Assembly: GCA_009785655.1 (NCBI GenBank)
Contig: WQVW01000015.1
Span: forward strand, 1-14,080
From: Oscillospiraceae bacterium
GTDB lineage: Bacteria > Bacillota > Clostridia > Oscillospirales > Oscillospiraceae
Direction: 5' to 3'
DNA length: 14,080 nucleotides
Shown here: one piece after another, positions 7,421-13,409 of the stretch
Position numbering within the stretch: the first letter of the stretch is position 1
Layout: each line of letters starts with the position of its first letter
Program-made: the position numbers and the translations under genes
Notes under the pieces: model-generated
Seen by the model: only the letters and a program-made list of their open reading frames with translations
Told to the model about the DNA's origin: nothing
Databases searched by the model: none

Positions 7421-9084
7421 AAAATCGCCTCCATCACACGGGGTTGAGAAGCTGCTATCATATTTAATCTTGTCTGTTCGTCAATCGGCCGCTTATTCAC
7501 CGAATCCCACGCGACGCATTTGCCATCTATCATCCGTGTTTGCAGTGTACCTTTGAACTTGTCGTTCTTCACAATGTGCGGTGCGTCTAAAATCCCGCGC
7601 CTGATGCAGTCGGACAAGCACGCGGGGTCGCTTAACGGGTCGGCACTGACACCGGAATACTCGTCAACAATAAAGTCCAGCAGCACCCGCGCTTCCCGCA
7701 CCAACTCCGTCCAGCGTGCGATAACGGCGGGGTCGAATGTCGCTTCCGCCATACCATGCAGTTCTGAACGGACAACGCCCCGCACGATCTTTGCACTTTC
7801 AATCACCACTTCCGGCGTCGCGGCGTGGATGGCTTCGCTATATCCCACCACGTGGATGATATGCGGCTTGATATTCATCGCCAGCGAAGTCGAGGCGGCC
7901 AGCTGGCCTTTCGCCACATCACTGTCGCCGCTCAAGAAAGGCAGCCCGGCACGGGCCTGTCTATACACGCGGAAGTTGTCGTCCGCCAACGACTCTGTCA
8001 GTTCTATCTGCGCTAAAATTTTCGCCAAGTCCATCGCGAAGCTCAGGCCATTCGGTATGTTGAACATATACTGCGATATATAGTCTTTCACGCCGTATTT
8101 CTTCGCGTTGTGTGCGCTGATATACGACATCGCGACCGAGATCACATCATGCGCATCCCGCAAACCCCAATGGTGCGGCTCGTTCAGTTCCACCGGAATG
8201 TTGCGCTGACCGTGATACGCCATCAACTCTTGCGCTTCTTTTATCGACGCTTCGATCGGCCGCGTGCCTCTGCCATCCAGCTCGTTATACCAACACAGCG
8301 GCACGGCACACCATGCGTTCTGAATCGTGTCGATCAAAACATCCGCCAATGGCAAAACGTCCGCTGTTCCGCTGTAGCAGCGTATCAGCGGGAAGTTGCC
8401 GCACTGGGCAACCTGTTTAATCAGCCTGAACCCTTCCGCATCATAAATCGGCACACCGCCGGCACCATCAAGTTCTGGGCGGCGCAGCTCCGGCCGGAAG
8501 AAAAACTCCTGCGTATTTTGATCTATTCCCAGCGAAATCACGTCCAACACGCGGGATTCCGCAATTTTCACAATCCCTTCCAGCGTTTCATCGTAAAACG
8601 GCAGGCCGAAATGGTGCCGCAATAGCGGATACGGGCTTTTCTGGCGAATCCGCCCGATTAAATCTGTGGCGTACAGTTCCGCGCCCGCTTTGTCCGGCAA
8701 ACTGCCTGTACGCAAAAATGTGATACTGTCGTCAATATCGTCCGTTCCGTCGAAAATCACATCGAAGAAATCCAGCGCCCGCACCTGCTCCGCCACCGGG
8801 AATGTGCCGCCGAACAGCCAAACCGGGTTGTGGCTCAGGCGTTTGCTTTTTTCAATCAGTTCCCGCACTATCGTAACGCCGTTTTCCGGTGTCAGGCGAT
8901 ACCCCAAGGTCACGATCGCGGGTTTCAGCATTTCAACATTGTCCAGCACCGCATCCACACTGACAGCTGGACCCAAAAACAGTGTGTCGTACCCTTCATC
9001 TTCCGCAAGGTTAAGAAAATGCACCGCCCCTGCCACATGTACGCAATTGACAAGCGACGCGCCTATGACCAGTTTTTTGGACAC
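7417..9084 (-). CDS. Large protein with N-terminal cobalamin-binding-like domain and glutamate-mutase-E-like C-terminal region
   Basis: This 555-residue protein is the first gene of a coupled pair with the opine dehydrogenase. Residues 3 to about 130 have the layout of a B12-binding Rossmann domain: a beta strand (KLVIGASL), a His-containing loop NCVHVAG (His16), helix, strand YDTLFLGPAVS, then VTLGYRLTPENG and VWLFGGTFP. The usual D-x-H-x-x-G reads C-V-H-V-A-G, so the Asp is replaced. The remaining 425 residues look like a TIM-barrel-type catalytic region, with FPLIRCYSGTADVLP, ELNEPHHWGLRDAHDV and YMFNIPNGLSFAMDLA. They recall the large subunit of glutamate (methylaspartate) mutase, but the similarity is remote and judged by eye. 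The frame opens at GTG 9093. AAAGGAG abuts that codon but lies eight bases before the GTG at 9084, so 9084 is preferred. No cobalamin riboswitch and no convincing promoter were found upstream. Confidence 0.6.
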   Translation of the reverse strand: MSKKLVIGASLVNCVHVAGAVHFLNLAEDEGYDTLFLGPAVSVDAVLDNVEMLKPAIVTLGYRLTPENGVTIVRELIEKSKRLSHNPVWLFGGTFPVAEQVRALDFFDVIFDGTDDIDDSITFLRTGSLPDKAGAELYATDLIGRIRQKSPYPLLRHHFGLPFYDETLEGIVKIAESRVLDVISLGIDQNTQEFFFRPELRRPELDGAGGVPIYDAEGFRLIKQVAQCGNFPLIRCYSGTADVLPLADVLIDTIQNAWCAVPLCWYNELDGRGTRPIEASIKEAQELMAYHGQRNIPVELNEPHHWGLRDAHDVISVAMSYISAHNAKKYGVKDYISQYMFNIPNGLSFAMDLAKILAQIELTESLADDNFRVYRQARAGLPFLSGDSDVAKGQLAASTSLAMNIKPHIIHVVGYSEAIHAATPEVVIESAKIVRGVVRSELHGMAEATFDPAVIARWTELVREARVLLDFIVDEYSGVSADPLSDPACLSDCIRRGILDAPHIVKNDKFKGTLQTRMIDGKCVAWDSVNKRPIDEQTRLNMIAASQPRVMEAIL

Positions 9085-9192
9085 ACCAATCACTCCTTTG
9101 ATAATTTATAAACCATAATTCTACTATGCAAATGTTAGGAACCTGTGAATCTTTTATTATTTTTTGATTACATTCGGTTACATATACCCACC

Positions 9193-9224
9193 AAAAAGCG
9201 GGCGCACATAACCATGCGTCCGCT
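9193..9224 (-). terminator. Terminator of the ribbon-helix-helix gene
   Basis: Arms AGCGGGCGCA (9197-9206) and TGCGTCCGCT (9215-9224) form a ten-pair stem with one G-T pair around an eight-base loop. On the minus strand the stem is followed by a T-run (9197-9193), 28 bases beyond the stop of the gene at 9252-9437. It also insulates the cobalamin-domain operon from that gene. Confidence 0.8.
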
Positions 9225-9251
9225 GTCTATTATCGGCATTCTCCGCAAATT

Positions 9252-9437
9252 TTAAGAATCCACAAGATTTTCTTTCTCGCCAAGGCAGGACTCAATCATT
9301 GATATGACAACATTGTTGAATGATGTGCTGTTGTTTTTTGCGATTTCGTTAATCTTATCTACCAAGCCGTCAGATATATACAATGTTTTGTAGGAAGACT
9401 TCACTTTCTGCTTAGTATCTTTCAGTGTCCAGTCCAC
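9252..9437 (-). CDS. Small ribbon-helix-helix (CopG/Arc-like) protein, probable DNA-binding regulator
   Basis: This 61-residue protein has a basic start (DTKQKVKSSYK), a short strand KTLYISDG, a helix LVDKINEIAKNN and a second helix SFNNVVISMIESCLG. This is the strand-helix-helix order of ribbon-helix-helix repressors, which bind DNA as dimers through the paired strands. The start is GTG at 9437; GAGGTGG lies about eight bases upstream. A TATAAT (9468-9463, minus strand) gives a plausible -10 without a good -35, implying a very short leader. The gene diverges from the 54-residue gene at 9555 across 117 bases that contain a TAATGT/ACATTA inverted repeat, a possible operator. Autoregulation is inferred, and the family call is by fold pattern only. 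Confidence 0.65.
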   Translation of the reverse strand: MDWTLKDTKQKVKSSYKTLYISDGLVDKINEIAKNNSTSFNNVVISMIESCLGEKENLVDS

Positions 9438-9507
9438 TTAGCACACCACCTCTCTAATGCAAATTATAAGATAATGTTCACCTATAAAATACATTAGAAT
9501 TTTCTGG

Positions 9508-9536
9508 TTTACATTGTTCGTCACATGGTGTACAAT
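9508..9536 (+). promoter_or_regulatory. Sigma-A promoter for the 54-residue gene
   Basis: TTTACA (9508-9513), a 17-base spacer and TACAAT (9531-9536) match the housekeeping consensus at 10 of 12 positions. The predicted start near 9543 leaves a leader of about a dozen bases that consists mostly of the ribosome binding site. Confidence 0.7.
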
Positions 9537-9554
9537 AGACATGAGGTGATATTC

Positions 9555-9719
9555 ATGGAATACAAAAATGCTTATATTTACTTGTTCAATGCAATCACGC
9601 AAGCGACAGATGCACTCGAAAAATCTTCCGTTGTCTCGGAAGATAGGGCAGTCGCTATCAATATCCTGAAAGCGGCACAGCAGACAACGGAGGAGATGTA
9701 CATCGCCGCCGATTCGTGA
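9555..9719 (+). CDS. Hypothetical 54-residue helical protein
   Basis: The protein starts MEYKNAYIYLFNAITQATDA and ends TTEEMYIAADS. It looks all-helical, soluble and acidic toward the end, with a Tyr/Phe-rich first helix and an Ala/Gln-rich second helix (ILKAAQQTTEEMY). The frame opens at 9525, but GAGGTGAT ends four bases before the ATG at 9555 and the promoter start lies at about 9543, so 9555 is the start. Short proteins of this look occur in clostridial genomes without known function; no role is assigned. It converges on bofA with only four bases between the two stop codons, leaving no room for a terminator between them. Confidence 0.7.
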   Translation: MEYKNAYIYLFNAITQATDALEKSSVVSEDRAVAINILKAAQQTTEEMYIAADS

Positions 9720-9723
9720 GCGT

Positions 9724-9990
9724 TCAACGCGCCAGCCATTGCAATAGCAAGATCAGCGCAACGCCGGATACACCCAGAACACCGACAATAGCGGCGTTAA
9801 TCCAGTTGACGGCAATCGTAATCCCGATATGGGAACCCGCCGCGTTAATCAAGATCAGCGCACCGAATCCCAGTGCCGTGTTCAGCAAAAGCTTGAAAAT
9901 GATTTTTATTGGGAACTTAATAATCGCAAGCCCCACTATAATCAGCACAGCGATAACAACCACGCCGCTGACACCCTCAATTGCAGGCAT
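9724..9990 (-). CDS. bofA: Pro-sigma-K processing inhibitor BofA family protein
   Basis: This 88-residue protein, matching the usual BofA length (about 87), has two hydrophobic stretches: VVVIAVLIIVGLAIIKF near the start and the second half from LLLNTALGFGALILIN onward. The conserved LLLNTALGF and AVNWINAAIVGVLGVSGVAL segments are diagnostic. In Bacillus, BofA sits in the outer forespore membrane and, with SpoIVFA, holds back the SpoIVFB protease until the engulfed forespore signals, delaying sigma-K activation in the mother cell. The frame extends to GTG 9999, but AAAGGGG abuts that codon and is well spaced for the ATG at 9990. In many Firmicutes bofA follows recR; here it stands alone. AT-rich TATAAT-like sequences lie upstream (10011-10016 and 10034-10039 on the minus strand), without a good -35. 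Confidence 0.88.
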   Translation of the reverse strand: MPAIEGVSGVVVIAVLIIVGLAIIKFPIKIIFKLLLNTALGFGALILINAAGSHIGITIAVNWINAAIVGVLGVSGVALILLLQWLAR

Positions 9991-9999
9991 ATCCCTCAC

Positions 10000-10281
10000 C
10001 CCTTTGTCTCATTATATTCGGCCTGTCCATAGCATTATATCAGAAATCAGCAAAAATTTTCTATGTTTATTCCAACAGGCACAAACAATAATAGATTCAG
10101 ACACAATACTCTGCGGCCAAAAGCGGGGTTTTATGCCATGCCGAAGACACGCAGAGGCCTTACACGCAACTGCGTGAACAGGCCATATCGCGGCGGTGAA
10201 TGGGAAAATTTCCCGCACTGTGGATGTGTGTCAAACTGTGTCTAACAAGACTTACTGTCTTGTAGGATAGCGCATAGTGAA
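10000..10281. other. Gene-free, hairpin-rich intergenic region; possible structured RNA of unknown family
   Basis: No credible coding frame lies between bofA and the XpaC gene. Several complementary pairs are visible: CTCTGCG (10109-10115) with CGCAGAG (10150-10156); a nested GGCCT..CACGC / GCGTG..AGGCC hairpin (about 10156-10184); GGGAAAATTTCCC (10202-10214); and ACAAGAC-TTACT-GTCTTGT (10245-10263). These precede the 12-pair stem at 10282-10319. The arrangement suggests a folded transcript, but neither strand shows a strong promoter. I did not recognise 6S, SRP RNA, RNase P RNA, tmRNA, T-box or a known riboswitch. Confidence 0.3.
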
Positions 10282-10319
10282 AGCAGCGGCGACGGCATCG
10301 ATTTGCAGTCGCCGCTGCT
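10282..10319. terminator. Strong GC-rich hairpin, possible terminator
   Basis: Perfect 12-base arms AGCAGCGGCGAC (10282-10293) and GTCGCCGCTGCT (10308-10319) flank a 14-base loop. The following T-tract is weak on both strands (CTTTAC on plus, TTTCAC on minus), so it may be a terminator or part of a structured RNA. It ends two bases before the -35 of the next promoter. Confidence 0.45.
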
Positions 10320-10320
10320 C

Positions 10321-10349
10321 TTTACAACCACACAACCCTCTGTTATAAT
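10321..10349 (+). promoter_or_regulatory. Strong sigma-A promoter (extended -10) for the XpaC-family gene
   Basis: TTTACA (10321-10326), a 17-base spacer and a perfect TATAAT (10344-10349), with TGT just upstream making an extended -10. The start is predicted near 10356, leaving a leader of about 38 bases before the ATG at 10394. Confidence 0.82.
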
Positions 10350-10393
10350 ACATTATGTAAGCTATCAACTCACCGACAACAGGGTATTTAAAT

Positions 10394-11479
10394 ATGGATC
10401 AAAATAAAAACAATGCACCAGAGCATGACTCCACTGAAATAATCACTTGGGTTATCACCATTATTTTGCTGATTGCCATTTGGCCCATCGGTCTTATTGT
10501 GCTGATCAAAAAGTTAGCCGGCGGCGAACATACATCAAAAAAACCTCCCAGCAGCCCGGGGTCTGTAAAAGAGACAGAGACACCCACACCGCCTGAGACG
10601 GATTTCAAATCACCGCTGGAGAAAAAAAGCGGCAGGTTCACGTCTGTGATGCTTCTGCTGGTCTCCATCACGCTGTTTATCACCGGGATCAGCCGCCTCA
10701 TTGCGGCGGTACAGCATCTGCCCAGTGCGATCGGTTATGTATTGTCAGCACTTTTGGTCGGGGTGTTCTTCATCATCGGCGGATTTGTCGTGTTTTTTTC
10801 ACGCAATATCCTCTCGGCGCGGCTTGCCCGGTATAAAAAGTATTACGCTTTTTCCAAAGGCCGCGGCATTGTACTGATACCTCACCTGGCGCGAACCGCC
10901 GGGTTATCTGAAAGAGCCGTCCTGCGGGACCTTTCCGCGATGATAAACGCCGGATATTTCCCCCCGCACGCGTATATTGATATCGAACTCAACTGTCTGG
11001 TCTTAAGCACCGAAGCGGCGGAAGCCGCCAGAAACACCGCCAGCGCCGGATTCGAGCCGGAGGATAGTGAAGCCACTGAAAATCAGTACATGACCATCCT
11101 CGCAGAACTGCGTGAAATTCACGACACCATTGCCGACCCCGTTATTTCCGAAAAAGTCACTGAGATTGAAAGTCTGGCGGCTAAGATCTTTCGCATTGTG
11201 GATGAAAATCCAGCAAAACTCCCACAGATACGCAGGTTTATGCGCTATTATCTGCCGACCACGCTGAAGCTGTTAAAATCTTACGCCACACTGGAAAAGC
11301 AAGGCATAAAGGGTGAAAACATCACCACCGCCAAAGAGAACATAGGGCGGATTCTTGATACGCTGGTGAAAGGCTATGAAAAACAGCTGGATCAGCTGTT
11401 TAATTCAGACATGATCGACCTGAGTGCTGATATCAACGTATTGGAGAATATGATGCAGCAAGACGGGTTATCGAGGTGA
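10394..11479 (+). CDS. XpaC-family (5-bromo-4-chloroindolyl phosphate hydrolysis) membrane protein with winged-helix-like middle
   Basis: This 361-residue protein has a first hydrophobic helix at about 16-40 (ITWVITIILLIAIWPIGLIV). A Pro/Thr/Glu-rich linker with charged patches (45-80) follows, then two more helices at about 84-106 and 112-136. A segment at 152-205 (GIVLIPHLARTAGLSERAVL, RDLSAMINAGYFP) has the look of a winged helix. The helical C-terminus from about 230 contains RRFMRYYLPTTLKLLKSYAT and DINVLENMMQQDGL, which is characteristic of the XpaC family. The family name comes from a phosphatase-substrate phenotype; its biochemical role is not firmly known. Relatives are often paired with TelA-type toxic-anion-resistance genes, but none is seen here. 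AGGG nine bases upstream supports the ATG. The gene is monocistronic, with its own promoter and terminator. Confidence 0.8.
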   Translation: MDQNKNNAPEHDSTEIITWVITIILLIAIWPIGLIVLIKKLAGGEHTSKKPPSSPGSVKETETPTPPETDFKSPLEKKSGRFTSVMLLLVSITLFITGISRLIAAVQHLPSAIGYVLSALLVGVFFIIGGFVVFFSRNILSARLARYKKYYAFSKGRGIVLIPHLARTAGLSERAVLRDLSAMINAGYFPPHAYIDIELNCLVLSTEAAEAARNTASAGFEPEDSEATENQYMTILAELREIHDTIADPVISEKVTEIESLAAKIFRIVDENPAKLPQIRRFMRYYLPTTLKLLKSYATLEKQGIKGENITTAKENIGRILDTLVKGYEKQLDQLFNSDMIDLSADINVLENMMQQDGLSR

Positions 11480-11556
11480 TACGAAAAGCGGCACACAACC
11501 CTGCAAGGGACGCCCGTCCCCTGCGTCCCGCTGCTGGACTTTCGAGACATCCCATA

Positions 11557-11586
11557 GGGGCGCACAATGTGCGCCCGTTGTTTTTT
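11557..11586 (+). terminator. Rho-independent terminator after the XpaC-family gene
   Basis: GGGCGCAC (11558-11565) pairs perfectly with GTGCGCCC (11569-11576) around AAT, followed by GTTG and a T-run (11581-11586). It lies about 80 bases past the stop, after a second small palindrome GGGACG-CC-CGTCCC (11507-11520). It resembles mobile GC-rich intergenic repeats common in mid-GC Clostridia, though only one copy is in this window. Confidence 0.85.
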
Positions 11587-11626
11587 CGGTGTTCCCACAT
11601 CCTAAGACACGGAGGGAATGCCTCCG

Positions 11627-12064
11627 TCAAATCGTCAGCCGATATATAATACCGTAGATCACCGATGCGGTGACCCCGAACACCAGGACAGGCCCGGCGA
11701 TAACGAACATTTTCGCCGAAAGGCCGGTGACAATCCCCTCGCTTTTGAATTCCAGCGCAGGGGCAGCGACGGCGTTGGCAAATCCGGTGATCGGCACCAG
11801 CGTCCCGGCGCCGGCGAATTTGGCGATTTTGTTGTAACCATGCGCCGCTGTCAACAGCACCCCCAGGAAAATAAGCGAAACAGACATCCCGGCCGCCGCA
11901 TTCAGCTCTTCCCATCCCAGCCGCAAGAATCCGCTGTTGATCGCCTGGCCGAAACAGCAGATAACCCCACCGACTATAAACGCTTTGATCATGTTGCCGC
12001 CAAGCGGCGATGGGGGAGATTGTCTATCCACATATTTGCTATACTCTTGCTTGGTCATTTTCAT
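11627..12064 (-). CDS. spoVAC: Stage V sporulation protein AC (SpoVAC)
   Basis: This 145-residue integral membrane protein shows the SpoVAC signatures AFIVGGVICCFGQAI (28-42), the glycine-rich KFAGAGTLVPITGFAN (82-97), and ALEFKSEG (103-110), with hydrophobic helices between and after. SpoVAC is part of the SpoVA complex of the inner spore membrane, which moves dipicolinic acid into the developing spore and out on germination; in Bacillus it behaves as a mechanosensitive channel. The frame extends to 12124, but AGGT lies eight bases before the ATG at 12064, and the length then fits the family. A hairpin ACGGAGG-N5-CCTCCGT (11609-11627) overlaps the stop and follows the gene without a T-run. 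The usual companions spoVAD and spoVAE are absent from the window. Confidence 0.92.
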   Translation of the reverse strand: MKMTKQEYSKYVDRQSPPSPLGGNMIKAFIVGGVICCFGQAINSGFLRLGWEELNAAAGMSVSLIFLGVLLTAAHGYNKIAKFAGAGTLVPITGFANAVAAPALEFKSEGIVTGLSAKMFVIAGPVLVFGVTASVIYGIIYRLTI

Positions 12065-12132
12065 TTGAATATACCTCGTTTCGATACTGAGTTTATGATT
12101 TCCCCGGTAAATCCAGTTATACATGCCGGTTG

Positions 12133-12161
12133 TTGAAATCGGGCGGAATGTGTGTTATAAT
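12133..12161 (+). promoter_or_regulatory. Sigma-A promoter (extended -10) for the SLH-domain protein
   Basis: TTGAAA (12133-12138), a 17-base spacer and perfect TATAAT (12156-12161), preceded by TGT giving an extended -10. The start is expected near 12168, about 32 bases before the TTG start codon. It implies vegetative expression, unlike its sporulation neighbour. Confidence 0.85.
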
Positions 12162-12199
12162 GTCTCGGACAAATATCCAAACAAGGAAGGATTGTTGAT

Positions 12200-13270
12200 T
12201 TGAAAAGAATTTTTGCCGTGAGTCTGGTACTTATCACGCTTGCGTCTTTGCTTACTGTATCCGCCAGCCCCGGCACGGCTGATAATCCGCTGATTACACA
12301 AAGCTTCCTGCGCGGGGAATTTACGGAAGATTTGCGGGAAAACGTCCTTGAATCTCTCAACAGTTTAGGCGATGAGGCTTTAATTGAACTCAATGAGCTG
12401 TATATTATCCACGGCGGATACAACTTCGCACCCGGCTTCACACCGATTACGCTGGCCCAGGGGGAGACGGTGCGCCTCGCCATCGGCGGGAGCTTTACAT
12501 TGCTCTCTGGCACGGCATCTATCACTGTGTTAAGCGGAGAGGTCATCAACATCACCACCGGAACGCTGGTGGAGTCCGACACGTCTATTACGCAATTTCA
12601 ACGATACTTTGTAGCGGAAGCGTCTTCCGCTCTTATCACGGCTCAATCCGCCGTGACAGGCCATATAGACGGATTTTATACCACGGACGGTGAGACGCCT
12701 CCGTCGCCGCCAGCCAATATAAACGCATTGCCGTTTAGAGATGTGCAGCCGACTCACTGGTTCTTTGCCGCTGTCGAATTCGTTTTCAGTAACGGGCTTT
12801 TTGCCGGAACTTCTGCAGATCTGTTCTCGCCCGGTTCACCGATGACACGCGGCATGTTCGTCACCGTACTGCACAGACTGGATGGTTTGCCGCAGACTGG
12901 GGAGTCCAGCGACTTCACTGATGTGCAAAATCCCGCACGGTTCTATTATGACGCTGTCGTTTGGGCCGCATTGAACGGCATTGTCACCGGCGTTGGAGAC
13001 GGCAGATTTTCACCGGATGCCTCGATCACACGGGAACAGATGGCGGCCATTCTGTACAGATACGCCGAGTTCAGAAATTTCGATCTAACCGCTGATAGCC
13101 CGGCGTTCTATGAATTCACAGACTATAATGCCGTTTCGCAATTCGCCGCACTGCCCATGCGCTGGGCAGTAACCCAAGACGTACTGCATGGTGCGGACGG
13201 ACGGCTGATCCCGCAGAACACCGCAACAAGGGCACAAGTGGCACAGATTATCTATAATTTCGCTGGCTAA
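12200..13270 (+). CDS. Secreted cell-wall-associated protein with three S-layer homology domains
   Basis: This 356-residue protein has a Sec signal peptide (MKRIFAVSLVLITLASLLTV, probable cleavage after about residue 22). A domain from about 30 to 165 is rich in beta-prone Gly/Ser/Thr/Ile/Val (ETVRLAIGGSFTLLSGTASI) and is not identified. A Pro-rich linker (ETPPSPPAN) follows, then three SLH repeats at about 177-228, 238-290 and 305-356. Each repeat shows the expected pattern: FRDVQPTHWF, FTDVQNPARFYYDAV and FTDYNAVSQFA, with TRGM, TREQ and TRAQ motifs. SLH domains bind pyruvylated secondary cell-wall polymers, so the protein should sit on the cell surface. The start is TTG, chosen because GGAAGG lies nine bases upstream and an in-frame earlier start is not available. 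Promoter and terminator flank it, so it is monocistronic. Confidence 0.9.
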   Translation: MKRIFAVSLVLITLASLLTVSASPGTADNPLITQSFLRGEFTEDLRENVLESLNSLGDEALIELNELYIIHGGYNFAPGFTPITLAQGETVRLAIGGSFTLLSGTASITVLSGEVINITTGTLVESDTSITQFQRYFVAEASSALITAQSAVTGHIDGFYTTDGETPPSPPANINALPFRDVQPTHWFFAAVEFVFSNGLFAGTSADLFSPGSPMTRGMFVTVLHRLDGLPQTGESSDFTDVQNPARFYYDAVVWAALNGIVTGVGDGRFSPDASITREQMAAILYRYAEFRNFDLTADSPAFYEFTDYNAVSQFAALPMRWAVTQDVLHGADGRLIPQNTATRAQVAQIIYNFAG

Positions 13271-13281
13271 ATTACAGAAAA

Positions 13282-13317
13282 CAAAACACTCGCCGACTGC
13301 GGTCTGCGGGTGTTTTG
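13282..13317 (+). terminator. Rho-independent terminator after the SLH protein
   Basis: CAAAACACTCGC (13282-13293) pairs with GCGGGTGTTTTG (13306-13317) with one G-T pair, and GAC/GTC can extend it inside the loop. The T-run is partly within the stem (GTTTTGCTT). It begins 12 bases after the stop. Confidence 0.8.
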
Positions 13318-13409
13318 CTTATAGGCTAATTACCGTCACCTTTTCCGCCTAAACGAATAGAATGAACTGAGCCCGATACCGGGACGAAAATTTTTAGGAG
13401 GATCCCACT

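Noticed and set aside
8110..8625. A 171-codon open frame on the plus strand.
   Set aside because: It lies wholly antisense to the cobalamin-domain gene, has basic/His-rich low-quality translation and no ribosome binding site; a shadow frame.
9085..9192. Possible cobalamin riboswitch upstream of the cobalamin-domain gene.
   Set aside because: The gap holds only about 110 AT-rich bases before the neighbouring terminator, and no B12-box-like sequence was found. Only a weak TAGAAT -10 (9123-9118) without a -35 is visible.
10000..10393. 6S RNA, SRP RNA, RNase P RNA, tmRNA or T-box in the bofA-xpaC gap.
   Set aside because: None of the conserved sequence cores of these RNAs could be found on either strand; the region was left as an unassigned structured candidate.
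12065..12130. Sigma-G-like promoter (TGTATA / CATAAAC) upstream of spoVAC.
   Set aside because: The elements are imperfect and about 20 bases apart, longer than the usual sigma-G spacing, so it was not annotated, although forespore expression is expected for this gene.
11618..12136. A 172-codon open frame on the plus strand.
   Set aside because: Antisense to spoVAC; translation is rich in Arg/His/Gln and matches nothing recognisable.
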